Of a stretch of 64,000 bases of DNA, positions 45,509 through 55,800 are shown in pieces (within the stretch, counting starts at the first letter, position 1; each line of letters starts with the position of its first letter). A model generated the notes under the pieces. That model saw only the letters and a list, made by a program, of their open reading frames with translations. It ran no database searches and was not told where the DNA came from. Origin of the DNA: Methylotenera versatilis 79 (GTDB taxonomy: Bacteria; Pseudomonadota; Gammaproteobacteria; Burkholderiales; Methylophilaceae); the NCBI RefSeq assembly GCF_000384375.1, contig NZ_ARVX01000001.1, positions 1,736,001-1,800,000 on the forward strand, read 5' to 3'. Made by a program: the position numbers and the translations under genes.

Positions 45509-48500
45509 ATGATAGTGAAAAACTTATATAAATGGGTCAGTTATAAATCGTTGGGGGCTTTGGCGATTGCGTTAGCATCTGCAACCGCGGCGGCATCTGA
45601 TAACGGTCTTGTGATTAGCCAAGTATATGGTAGTGGCGGTAATGCCGGCGCACCTTTTCGCAACGATTTCGTTGAATTGTTTAATGCGAGTAATGTAGCC
45701 ATTAGCTTGAATGGCTTCTCCGTGCAATATGCCAGCGCGACAGGCACAGGCAATTTTGGCAATAACCCGATTATTAACTTGCCAAATATCACTTTGCAAG
45801 CCGGTCAGTATTTCTTGGTGCAACAGGCCAGTGGCGGCGCAGCGGGTAATTTATTGCCAACGGCAGATGCCAGCGGCACAGTGAACATGTCTGGCACCAA
45901 CGGCAAAGTGGTGTTGGTGAACACAACGGCTGGTTTGGCTTGCAATGGCGGTTCTGCAGCATGTTCAGTAACAGATCAAGCCAAAATCATTGATTTAATC
46001 GGCTTTGGCAACGCGAATTTTTTTGAGGGTGCGGCTGCAAGCGTGCTTTCTACCAGCACAGCAGCGGTTAGAAGTAATAATGGTTGTACCGATAGCAACA
46101 ATAACGCCAGCGATTTTTCAGCTTTAGCACCAGCGCCGCGCAATACCAGTTCTGCATTGAATGTTTGCGGCGGCGGTAGTAATCCAGTTAATCAAGCGAT
46201 TACAACCAGTTGTCCTGCTTTAGCGGTGAGTATCGGCGCAGGCGGCAGTACAACCTTAACTGCAACAGACCCAGATGGCATTGTAAATGGCGCGACACAG
46301 ACCAGCGCAGCAGTGGCCGGTTTAGAATTAAGTGCTTTAAACCAATCTTCCGCCATCGGTCAACCGGCTAGTTTGAACTTAACCGTTGCGCCAAATGTGC
46401 CTGCTGGCAACTATGCGGTAACGGTTAACTTTACCAATAATGATGCGCAAAATGCTAGCTGCACAGTTAATGTGAGTGTGCAGGCGGCTGCAGCCGTTAC
46501 GCGTATTTATACGATTCAGGGTAGCGATTTAGGTGTTGCTTCAGTGAGTCTACTTAACGGTAGCAGCGTGACGACTGAAGGTGTTGTAACAGCTAAGTTT
46601 GCTGGTTTAAGCGGTTTCTATCTGCAAGACGAAATTGGCGATAATAATCCATTAACTTCAGATGGTATTTTTGTATTTGGTAGCAGCGCGCTAGCCAGCG
46701 TGAATGTTGGTGACAAGATTCGTTTAAACGCCAATGTGACTGAGTTTAATACGATTACTGAGTTGGTTAACCCAAGCAATATTCAAATATTAAGCAGCAA
46801 TAATCCAGTGTTACCGACTGATATTACGTTGCCAGAAACGACTGAAGGCGATTTGGAAGCGTATGAAGGTATGTTGGTGCGCATTACAACACCATTAACC
46901 GTTTCGCAAAATTACTTTCAAGGTCGCTATGGTCAAGTTAGTTTGTCGGCAGGTGGTCGTTTGAAAAAACCGAGCAATATTTTCCGCCCAAATACGTTTG
47001 AAGCTGCGCAACTAGCAGATCAAAACGCCCGTAGCCGCATTACTTTAGATGACGGTAGCAGTGCGCAAAACCCAAATCCTATTCCGTTTATTGGTGAAGG
47101 TAATACCTTGCGTGCAGGCGATGTAGTACAGACGGTCACAGGTGTGATTGAGCATGGATTAATCACTGCCAGTAGCACAGGTCCGCGTGATTATAAGATT
47201 AACCCAACTATTAACCCTGAGTTTAGTCGCGAAAATCCACGTACTGCCGTACCAAATGCAGTAGGCGGCAATATTAAGGTGGCTAGTTTTAACGTGCTGA
47301 ACTATTTCACCACTTTTGTGAATGGTAGTACGGCAAGCGGCCAAACTGGCCAAGGTTGTTCGTTGGGCAATAGCGTTGCGGCCAGCAATTGTCGTGGTGC
47401 GAATAATGCGCTTGAATTCACGCGTCAACGCGACAAAATCATTAACGCGATTGCAGCTATTAATGCCGATGCAGTTGGCCTAATGGAAATCCAGAGTAAT
47501 GGCGCAGTAGCGGTGCAAAACTTGGTTGATGGCTTAAATGCAAAATTGGGCGCAGGCACATATTCGCGTGTAAATGACCCAGTTGCAGGCACCGGTACTG
47601 ATGCCATTAAAGTTGCCATGATTTATAAACCAGCCAAGCTAAGTCTGGTGGGCGCGGCATTATCAGATACCAACAGCATCAATAATCGCCCAACTTTAGC
47701 GCAGACTTTTGCTGCAGCGAATGGTGAAAAATTCTCTGTTCTAGTGAATCACTTTAAATCGAAAAGCTGCGGGGATGCTGGTGGGGTAGATGCTGACCAA
47801 AACGACGGCCAAGGTTGCTACAACGCACAACGTCAAGAGCAGGCAATACGTTTAGCTAGTGGCTTTATCCCACAAGTGATTGCTGCTGCAAATGATGCAG
47901 ACGTGTTGGTGATTGGTGATTTAAATTCTTATGGTAAAGAAGACCCGATTGCCTTGCTGAATGACAAGGGCTTAAGTGACCAAATCGCACGCTTTAATGG
48001 TGATGAAGGTTATTCGTACGTGTTTGATGGCGAATCTGGTTATTTAGACCATGCCTTGGCAAATGCAAGTATGGCTGCGCAAATCACTCATGCAAATCAA
48101 TGGCATATCAATGCGGATGAGCCGTTTGTGATTGATTACAACACAGAGTTCAAACCGCAAGATCTATACACGAATGGCCCTTATAAAGCTTCCGATCATG
48201 ATCCTGTCATCATTGGTTTGAGTCTGAAAAAAGCCATCAACGGTAGCCCGGCGCGCGACACGATTACAGGCACCGCTGGTGATGATGTAATTAACGCAGG
48301 TGAAGGCGCAGATACGATTACCACAGGTGCGGGTAATGATGTGATTGTGTATCAAAGTATGCGTGATGCGATGGACACGGTGAATGACTTTACGCCAAAT
48401 GCTGACCGTATCGATTTGAGCACTTTACTGGCAGGCGTTGGCTACACAGGCAGCAACCCATTTGTTGATGGTTACGCCAAATTGGTGAATATTAATGGTG

Positions 48501-48622
48501 GTGTGAGTGTACAGATTGATGTGGATGGCAGCGGTGCAGCAACAGCAACCTATCGCCCGATTGCTCTATTAAAAAATCTGAGCGTCAATCAATTGGATGT
48601 AGTGAGAGATTTTGCCTGGTAA
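45509..48622 (+). CDS. Extracellular endonuclease, ExeM/NucH family, with RTX-type secretion end
   Basis: A 1037-residue secreted protein. The N-terminus has a signal-like hydrophobic segment (SLGALAIALASATAAAS), then a lamin-tail domain (about 30-230, LVISQVYGSGGN, FVELFN). An immunoglobulin-like Ca/adhesion segment and an OB-fold nucleic-acid-binding region (about 330-560) follow. The nuclease is of the endonuclease/exonuclease/phosphatase type (about 590-905), with KVASFNVLNYFTTF, AVGLMEIQSN, LVNHFKSKSC, IGDLNSYGKED, and DHALAN plus SDHDPVI at the end. The last 120 residues have glycine-aspartate RTX nonapeptides (GDDVINAGEGADTI, GAGNDVI) and a type I secretion target domain. It should degrade extracellular DNA, for biofilm remodelling or phosphate supply. 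No secretion ABC transporter is in the window. Confidence 0.88.
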   Translation: MIVKNLYKWVSYKSLGALAIALASATAAASDNGLVISQVYGSGGNAGAPFRNDFVELFNASNVAISLNGFSVQYASATGTGNFGNNPIINLPNITLQAGQYFLVQQASGGAAGNLLPTADASGTVNMSGTNGKVVLVNTTAGLACNGGSAACSVTDQAKIIDLIGFGNANFFEGAAASVLSTSTAAVRSNNGCTDSNNNASDFSALAPAPRNTSSALNVCGGGSNPVNQAITTSCPALAVSIGAGGSTTLTATDPDGIVNGATQTSAAVAGLELSALNQSSAIGQPASLNLTVAPNVPAGNYAVTVNFTNNDAQNASCTVNVSVQAAAAVTRIYTIQGSDLGVASVSLLNGSSVTTEGVVTAKFAGLSGFYLQDEIGDNNPLTSDGIFVFGSSALASVNVGDKIRLNANVTEFNTITELVNPSNIQILSSNNPVLPTDITLPETTEGDLEAYEGMLVRITTPLTVSQNYFQGRYGQVSLSAGGRLKKPSNIFRPNTFEAAQLADQNARSRITLDDGSSAQNPNPIPFIGEGNTLRAGDVVQTVTGVIEHGLITASSTGPRDYKINPTINPEFSRENPRTAVPNAVGGNIKVASFNVLNYFTTFVNGSTASGQTGQGCSLGNSVAASNCRGANNALEFTRQRDKIINAIAAINADAVGLMEIQSNGAVAVQNLVDGLNAKLGAGTYSRVNDPVAGTGTDAIKVAMIYKPAKLSLVGAALSDTNSINNRPTLAQTFAAANGEKFSVLVNHFKSKSCGDAGGVDADQNDGQGCYNAQRQEQAIRLASGFIPQVIAAANDADVLVIGDLNSYGKEDPIALLNDKGLSDQIARFNGDEGYSYVFDGESGYLDHALANASMAAQITHANQWHINADEPFVIDYNTEFKPQDLYTNGPYKASDHDPVIIGLSLKKAINGSPARDTITGTAGDDVINAGEGADTITTGAGNDVIVYQSMRDAMDTVNDFTPNADRIDLSTLLAGVGYTGSNPFVDGYAKLVNINGGVSVQIDVDGSGAATATYRPIALLKNLSVNQLDVVRDFAW

Positions 48623-48678
48623 TAAGTTTTGGTTAGTTTTAATTTTGAGTAGTTAATTTTAATATTAGGGAGAAATAA

Positions 48679-49398
48679 ATGTTATTGAAACAATTAGTAT
48701 TAACGGCAGCATTAATGGCTGCTGGCATTGCAAACGCAGACACGATCACACAGTGGAATTTTAACTCTGTGCCATCAGATGCTGCTACTGGTACAGGTAC
48801 TACAGCACCAAACATCGGTGCGGGCACAATTAGCCTTTTAAATGGTGTAACAAATCCAGGTTTTAATAGTGGCGTTGGTTCTAGCGATACATCATTAGCA
48901 ACAAATAATAGCGGCTATCAGACTGAAACTTATGCTGCACAAGGTGCGCAAGATAAGTTAAGAGGTGTGCAATACAATTTAAGTACGGTAGGTTTTCAAG
49001 ATATCACCGTGACTTACGATTTACGTCATAGCAATACAAGCTCACGCTATGAGCAATTTCAGTATTCTTTAGATGGCACCAATTTTATTGACTTTGCATT
49101 ATTCGATGGCAATGGCGGCGATACTTGGTTCAATCGTTCAGTTGATTTGTCATCCATTGCTGGCGCAGACAATAATGCCAGTTTTGCTTTCCGAGTAGTG
49201 GCAACATTTGCACCAACAACGACTAGTTACGTAGCATCTCGCTCAACCAGTGCTTACGCCGGCGGTACATGGCGTTTTGATGCAGTGACGGTTTCAGGTG
49301 CAGCAGTTGCGGCAGTACCAGAGCCAGAATCAGCTGCCATGTTATTAGCAGGTTTAGGTTTGATCGGTTTTATGGCACGTCGCCGTCAATCTGTTTAA
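48679..49398 (+). CDS. PEP-CTERM surface protein 1
   Basis: A 239-residue exported protein. AGGGAGA lies before its ATG. A signal peptide (LVLTAALMAAGIANA, cleavage after residue 20) is followed by a beta-rich domain with many Ser, Thr and Asn residues. The C-terminus is a classic PEP-CTERM sorting signal, VPEPESAAMLLAGLGLIGFM then ARRR, recognised by an exosortase. It has few cysteines and no enzyme motif, so a structural or biofilm role is likely. It sits 56 bases after the nuclease gene and is followed by a strong terminator. Confidence 0.88.
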   Translation: MLLKQLVLTAALMAAGIANADTITQWNFNSVPSDAATGTGTTAPNIGAGTISLLNGVTNPGFNSGVGSSDTSLATNNSGYQTETYAAQGAQDKLRGVQYNLSTVGFQDITVTYDLRHSNTSSRYEQFQYSLDGTNFIDFALFDGNGGDTWFNRSVDLSSIAGADNNASFAFRVVATFAPTTTSYVASRSTSAYAGGTWRFDAVTVSGAAVAAVPEPESAAMLLAGLGLIGFMARRRQSV

Positions 49399-49442
49399 GT
49401 CATTCACTGTGTTAATGATTTGATTAACGCAATATTTAAAAG

Positions 49443-49467
49443 CCCTTGCCAAAAGCAAGGGTTTTTT
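49443..49467 (+). terminator. Rho-independent terminator after the first PEP-CTERM gene
   Basis: CCCTTGC pairs with GCAAGGG around a five-base loop and is followed by six T. It ends the nuclease/PEP-CTERM transcription unit. Confidence 0.92.
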
Positions 49468-49623
49468 CATTTCAAGCGTCATATTTAAGCCGGCTAATCT
49501 AGTCCGTATGGGCCATGCAAAACACTAGGCACGCCATATTGCATCACTAAAGTACGGGTTAGTAAAAAAGCAAAACACGCTGTAACGCTTATTCAATTTA
49601 ATCAATAACTTTAGGGAAAGATA

Positions 49624-51915
49624 ATGTTAAAAATAAAACAGGTCACATTGCTGGTGGCCGCACTGTTTGCATTACCAGCTTATGCAGAAAATGTAACCGT
49701 TTTGCACGTGGGTGACCAAGAAAGTTGGTTACTTTCTGCGCAAGGCAATTTGCGCGACGATAGCACACAAGCGATTTCTTTTTATGGCGGTATCGACCGA
49801 CTTGCAACCGTGATTGCAAACGCTAAATCAGCTGCCGCTTCAGCAGGTAAAACAGTGATTACGCTGAATGCTGGCGATGCTTTTTTGCCAGGCCCACGCT
49901 TAACTGCCAGCTTTAAAAACCTCGCCACAGCACATGCAGATGGCGGTCAGGATTTCTACGATACGATTGCGATGCGTAAGATTGGTTTTGATGCCACGGT
50001 TTTTGGCAATCATGAGTTCGATTTAGGTTCTACTGTCGCGGCACGTTTTGCTGAAGTTTCTAACACGACTTATTTATCATCTAACCTTAATTTTAATGCC
50101 ACGCCAGAGTTCACTGCCTTAGCGGCTAGTGGAAAAGTAGCACCTTCTAAAGTAATCACCACTTTAAGCGGTAAAAAAATCGGCATCGTGGGGGCGACAA
50201 CGCCTTTATTGCCAAGTATTTCTTCACCTGCGCCAAATAGCATGCTGAATTACAACGCAGCCAATACTGAAGCGCAAAATATTCAAGCTATTTTGCCGTT
50301 AATTCAGGCGCAAATTGACGATTTACGTAACAACCAAAATGTAAACACTGTGATTGTGATGAGCCATCTGCAAAACGCCAATAATGAACGCAGCTTGATG
50401 ATTCCAGGCTTAACCGGCGTAGATTTAGTGATTTCTGGCGGCGGTCACGAGTTAATGGTTGATCCAGATGATTTATTGATTAACGGCGGCGTTGCACCAT
50501 CATTTAATACGCATCCTATTTATGCAACCAGCGCAGATGCAAAGCAAGTGGCGATTTTAACTGGTCACTTTGGTAACCGTTATGTGGGCGAAGTGAATCT
50601 GACCATTGATGACAATACAGGCGCATTAACCAGTATTGATTCGACACGCATGATTCGCGTGACAGGTGCCGCAACAGATGCAGACAAAGTAACAGGTGAT
50701 GCAACATTGAACACACAAGTGGTTGTGCCTGTGCGTGATTACATTGCGGCTTTGAATGCACAGATTATCGGTACAACCGCAGTTGCTTTAAATGGCCCAA
50801 CGCACGTTGCTGGCACAAATGGTAACTACATTGCTGGTGTGCGCAATGCTGAAACAGGTTTAGGCAATTTGGTGGCTGATGCCATGCGTTTTGCTGGCGG
50901 CAGCGATGTGGCGATTCAAAACGGTGGCGGTATCCGCACCAATATCGCAGGCCCTGGCAATGTTTCTGTCGGCGACACATTTAACGTATTACCTTTTACC
51001 AACTTGGTAAAAGTCGCGTTAAGCATGAACGCTACGCAACTTAAGGATGTATTAGAACATGCGTATGGTGCAACAAGCCCGTCTGGCGCGGCAAATGGCC
51101 GTTATGCGCAAGTTTCTGGTATGAAAGTTACTTACAAAAGTAATAACACAGCACGCACGACATTAGGCACTGGTAATCGAATCTTGCGCGTAGTTTTAGA
51201 TGATGGCACGGTATTAATTGATAACGGTGCTGTGGTGAGTACAACACGCACATTCTCATTTACCACCATCGATTTCACTGCGGCGGGCGGCGATGCTTAT
51301 CCGTTTGTAGCAAATAACGTGCTGTTTGAAAACAATCCATTCACTATTACTTATCAAGAAGCGTTGGCTAATTATATTCAAACACCAAAAGCTGCTGGCG
51401 GTTTAGGTCGTGTGGATGCAGCCGATGGCGACGAAATTACTGCTAACTTATACGGTATAGAAAACGCGTTCGATTTACATGGTCGTTTGATTGATGTGGC
51501 GGCAGCAGTAGTTGCAGTCGCTGGGGTCACTAAAACAGGCACAGCTGGACGTGATGTTTTGGTTGGTACAAATGGCGATGACATTATTATTGGCGGCGCA
51601 GGCGCTGATACTTTAACTGGTGGCGCGGGTGGCGATGTATTCGTATACCAAAATATTCGCGATGCAGGCGACGTAATCACCGACTTTACGCCTTATGCCG
51701 ACACCATCAAATTAAATGCCTTGCTAAGTAGCGTTGGCTACAACGGAACGCAAGCAGTTGCGGATGGCTATGTGCGTTTAGTAGATGTGTCTGGTGGTGT
51801 CAGTGTGCAAATTGATACAGACGGTACGGCAGGCCCAGCAACATTCCGCCCGTTAGTGACACTTAAAGGCTTAACAGCTAAGCAAATCGTACCAGCACGT
51901 GATCTGGGTCTTTAA
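49624..51915 (+). CDS. Secreted 5'-nucleotidase/metallophosphatase with RTX-type secretion end
   Basis: A 763-residue exported enzyme of the UshA-like family. AGGGAAAG precedes the ATG. A signal peptide ends near AYA (residue 21). The metallophosphatase domain (about 24-345) shows NAGDAFLPG (Asp85), FGNHEFDLG (128-135), MSHLQN and SGGGHELM. The usual first metal motif DxH is replaced by Asp31-Gln-Glu33 (VGDQES). The 5'-nucleotidase C-terminal domain (about 370-590) has GNLVADAMR, IQNGGGIRT and VLPFTNLV. The last 120 residues contain RTX repeats (TNGDDIIIGGAGADTLTGGAGGD) and a secretion target domain homologous to that of the nuclease at 45509. It should release phosphate from extracellular nucleotides. 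Confidence 0.9.
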   Translation: MLKIKQVTLLVAALFALPAYAENVTVLHVGDQESWLLSAQGNLRDDSTQAISFYGGIDRLATVIANAKSAAASAGKTVITLNAGDAFLPGPRLTASFKNLATAHADGGQDFYDTIAMRKIGFDATVFGNHEFDLGSTVAARFAEVSNTTYLSSNLNFNATPEFTALAASGKVAPSKVITTLSGKKIGIVGATTPLLPSISSPAPNSMLNYNAANTEAQNIQAILPLIQAQIDDLRNNQNVNTVIVMSHLQNANNERSLMIPGLTGVDLVISGGGHELMVDPDDLLINGGVAPSFNTHPIYATSADAKQVAILTGHFGNRYVGEVNLTIDDNTGALTSIDSTRMIRVTGAATDADKVTGDATLNTQVVVPVRDYIAALNAQIIGTTAVALNGPTHVAGTNGNYIAGVRNAETGLGNLVADAMRFAGGSDVAIQNGGGIRTNIAGPGNVSVGDTFNVLPFTNLVKVALSMNATQLKDVLEHAYGATSPSGAANGRYAQVSGMKVTYKSNNTARTTLGTGNRILRVVLDDGTVLIDNGAVVSTTRTFSFTTIDFTAAGGDAYPFVANNVLFENNPFTITYQEALANYIQTPKAAGGLGRVDAADGDEITANLYGIENAFDLHGRLIDVAAAVVAVAGVTKTGTAGRDVLVGTNGDDIIIGGAGADTLTGGAGGDVFVYQNIRDAGDVITDFTPYADTIKLNALLSSVGYNGTQAVADGYVRLVDVSGGVSVQIDTDGTAGPATFRPLVTLKGLTAKQIVPARDLGL

Positions 51916-51969
51916 AAATACCAGAAAAATATCAGTAATAAATTCATTAATTAAAAAAGGATTTTTCAA

Positions 51970-52689
51970 ATGAAAGTGCAAAAAATGATTAAAACGAGCT
52001 TGATTGCAGCAGCATTAAGTTTAGTGTTTGCAGGCAACGCAATGGCAGCAGTAACAAATGGTAGTTTTAGCCAAGGATTAACTGGTTGGAGCACGTTGGG
52101 TGATGTTGCCGTGCAATCGGGTTCTATCTTAATGACAACCGCATCAACGCTTTATGAAGATGACTTTCCAGAAGCGGCTGGTACATTCAATGCATCTGGT
52201 AACGCGGCTGCCGATATTGCTGCTGGCGGATTCGAAGCGTTTGCTGGTTTAAGCGCTGGCGCATTAGATACACCAGATTTTGCTTACGAAGGCTCAATTT
52301 TAAAACAAACTTTTAATGTGAATGCGGGCGATACACTAAGCTTTAACTGGAATTTCTTTACCAACGAAACGAATGCAGGCAGCGATTATGCTTTTATTTC
52401 TGTTAATGGCGTATTAACAAAATTAGCCAGTGCTTCCAATGCAACAATCGCTTCTGTGCCTTACGCATTATCAACAGGTGCAGGTTTGTTTAGCCAAACT
52501 TTTGCCACAGCATCATCCATTACATTGGCTTTTGGTGTGGTGGATTTAACTGATTACAACGCGACATCTGCACTATGGTTAGATAACGTCAATTTAGTAG
52601 CCGCACCTGTTCCAGAACCAGAATCTTATGCGATGTTATTAGCAGGCTTAGGTTTGATTGCGGCTGCTTCACGTCGCAAAAAGTCCTAG
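51970..52689 (+). CDS. PEP-CTERM surface protein 2
   Basis: A 239-residue exported protein with AAGGA before its ATG. A signal peptide (SLIAAALSLVFAGNAMA, residue 27) is followed by a beta-sandwich-like domain that starts NGSFSQGLTGWSTLGDV and contains FNWNFFTNETNAGSDYAFI and LWLDNVNL, a carbohydrate-binding-like pattern also seen in other PEP-CTERM proteins. The sorting signal is VPEPESYAMLLAGLGLIAA then SRRKK. It follows the nucleotidase gene by 54 bases and is closed by a terminator, so the two are probably co-transcribed. Confidence 0.88.
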   Translation: MKVQKMIKTSLIAAALSLVFAGNAMAAVTNGSFSQGLTGWSTLGDVAVQSGSILMTTASTLYEDDFPEAAGTFNASGNAAADIAAGGFEAFAGLSAGALDTPDFAYEGSILKQTFNVNAGDTLSFNWNFFTNETNAGSDYAFISVNGVLTKLASASNATIASVPYALSTGAGLFSQTFATASSITLAFGVVDLTDYNATSALWLDNVNLVAAPVPEPESYAMLLAGLGLIAAASRRKKS

Positions 52690-52734
52690 ACATTATTAAA
52701 GTGATTATTTAAGAACTCTCTAGCTGTCCCTTCT

Positions 52735-52771
52735 AGCGCGTTTCCAATTAATATTGGAGCGCGCTTTTTTT
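52735..52771 (+). terminator. Rho-independent terminator after the second PEP-CTERM gene
   Basis: AGCGCG with TTCCAAT pairs with ATTGGA and CGCGCT around a short AT loop, with one mismatch, and is followed by seven T. It separates the surface-protein cluster from hrpA. Confidence 0.88.
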
Positions 52772-52864
52772 ATGCAAGTTCTAATACTGCTTTTGTACAT
52801 AAAACGCTTTAAGAATAGGCTTTGAGCTAAACCACGCATAGCTAGCGTGGTAAAATAGGCGAAA

Positions 52865-55800
52865 ATGCAGAATCCACAAAGCCTAATTACCCATTTAGTC
52901 AGTCAGTTAAATAGCTGTATGTTGGCAGATCGATTTTCTCTAAAAAATCGTCTGAATCAAGCAAAAACGTTATTGCAACAAAACAAGAACGCTGAAAAAG
53001 CGCTGAATGAGATTGCCCACAAGATACGTCATTCACAGGCTAAGTTTGCTTTACGTTTAACTAATTTACCCAAGCCAGAATACTCGCTTGAACTACCCAT
53101 TTCATCACGCCGCGATGAAATCGCAACTGCCATTAAAAACAATCAAGTGGTGATTGTGTGTGGCGAAACAGGTTCTGGTAAAACCACACAATTGCCTAAA
53201 ATCTGCTTAGAACTCGGCCGCGGTGTTTCTGGTTTAATTGGTCATACGCAACCGCGGCGTATTGCTGCACGTTCGGTCGCTTCGCGTATTGCACAAGAAC
53301 TACAAAGTCCGTTGGGCGAGGTGGTTGGCTATAAAGTGCGCTTTAACGATAAGCTTTCAGAGTCTAGCTATATCAAGCTGATGACGGACGGTATTCTGCT
53401 GGCTGAAACGCAAGGTGACCGCTTTCTTAACGCTTATGACACCATCATTATTGATGAGGCGCATGAGCGTAGCTTGAATATTGACTTTCTGCTGGGCTAT
53501 CTGAAACAGTTATTACCAAAACGCCCCGATTTAAAAGTCATCGTCACTTCTGCCACGATTGATGCGGATAGATTTTCAAACCACTTTAATGGCGCACCAG
53601 TGATTGAGGTTTCTGGTCGCACCTATCCAGTTGAGATTCGTTACAGGCCACTTGGTAAAGCAGGTTTTCGCGCGAAGGAAATCGAGGCAGATGATGCATT
53701 CGATTTAGATGATGAAGCCGGATTTACAACTGAAAACTTATTAGGCATTCCACGTAAAGCCAAAACCGAAGCGCGTTGGTTGGAAGAAGATGACGAAGAA
53801 GAGGCGATTGAAGAAGCGATTTTAGATGCCGCAGATGATTTATTGCGGCAAGGTGATGGCGATATTCTGGTGTTTTTACCAGGTGAACGCGAGATTCGCG
53901 ATACTGCCGAACATTTACGTAAATATCAAGGCCGTTCTGCCAAACTGAAACATATCGAAGTTTTGCCCTTATTTGCACGGTTAAGTATCGAGGATCAGCA
54001 AAAGATATTCAAAAACCATAGTTCACGTAGAATCGTATTGGCAACCAATGTGGCAGAAACTTCACTCACAGTGCCTGGCATTAAATATGTGATTGATGCG
54101 GGTTTAGCACGGATGAGCCGATATAGTTCGCGCGCAAAAGTGGAACAATTGCAAATCGAAAAGATTAGCCAAGCGGCAGCGAAACAACGCGCAGGGCGTT
54201 GCGGTCGTGTATCTAATGGTATTTGCGTGCGACTTTATTCTGAGCAAGATTTTGACGGTCGCCCTGAATTTACCGAACCAGAGATTTTGCGTAGTTCGCT
54301 GGCCAGCGTTATTTTGCGCATGGCCGCGCTGCGATTAGGCGATGTAGTGGATTTTCCGTTTATTGAAGCACCAAGTTCGCGCTTAATTGCCGATGGTTAT
54401 CAATTATTGCAAGAACTGGGCGCGGTAGATGCGCGACGTCAAATCACAGAAATCGGCACGCAGCTAGCTAAATTACCGCTCGACCCGCGCGTCGGCCGCA
54501 TGATTTTAGCTGCCAAGCGAGAAGGATGCCTGAATGAGATTTTGATCATCGCCAGTGTGTTAAGTATTCAAGATCCACGCGAACGGCCGATGGATAAACG
54601 TGAAGCGGCAGATAATGCGCATGCCAAATTCGCTGGTGAAGGCTCAGATTTTATGAGCTATCTCAAGCTTTGGGATTTCTTTGATAGCGCATTGAAAAAC
54701 AAAAAATCCAATAAAGATTTACTTAATCAATGCCACACTAATTTCTTGTCATTTCTACGTTTAAAAGAATGGCGTGAACTGCATAGGCAACTATTGGAAA
54801 TTGTGCTTGAGATGGATTTTAAGCTTAATGAAAAAGAGGCCCAAGATAAAGAAAAGTTTGAGCAGATTCACAAATCGTTATTGGCAGGTTTATTAGGCAA
54901 TATCGGTTTTAAAGATGGTGATAATGACACCTATTCAGGCGCGCGTGGCATTCGTTTCCATGTTGCGCCAGGCTCTACACTTAAAAAGACACGTCCGAAA
55001 TGGGTGATTGCGGCTGAGTTGGTGGATACCACCAAGTTATACGCGCGCTGCGTGGCTAAAATAGAACCAGATTGGATTGAGCCGCTAGCCAGAGGGTTAA
55101 CCGAAAGCCAATATACCGACCCGCGTTGGGATAGAAAAACGGGCATGGTTAACGCTTGGGAACGCGTTTCTTTATACGGTTTAACCATTATCCCGAAACG
55201 TCGCGTGCATTATGGGCCGATTAACGCGACAGAATCGCGCGAGATATTTATTCGTGAAGCGTTGGCAAATGGTGAGTTTGATACAAAAGCGGCATTCTTT
55301 AGAGCCAATGAGCGTTTGATCGCAGAAGTAGAAGAGTTAGAACACAAAGCACGTCGCCAAGATGTGTTGGTAGATGAGCATCAACTATTTGCGTTTTATG
55401 ATGCAAAAATCCCTGCGGATATCTTTCAGGCAGCCACTTTTGAAAAATGGCGTGAGAGCGCAGAAAAGCTTAATCCCAAGTTATTGTATTTAACCCGTGA
55501 TGATTTGATGCGTCACGGCGCGGATGCGATTACTGCCGTGCAATTTCCAGAAAAAATTACGCTAGACGGTGTGGAAATCACGCTTAAATATCGCTTTGAA
55601 CCAAGTCATATTTTGGACGGCGTAACTGCCACGATTCCGCTGGCCTTGCTGAATCAGTTAAATCCAACACAAACGGAATGGCTAGTGCCAGGCATGTTGC
55701 GTGAAAAACTGACTTATTTGGTTAAAGCGTTACCGAAAACATTCCGCCGCGTTTGTGTACCAGTGCCAGAATTTGTGACTGTGTTTTTAGACAAAAATAA

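Noticed and set aside
49526-49543. Sigma-54-like sequence before the 5'-nucleotidase (GGCACG...TTGCA)
   Set aside because: The two halves match well, but the GG-to-GC distance is one base too long, which normally abolishes sigma-54 recognition.
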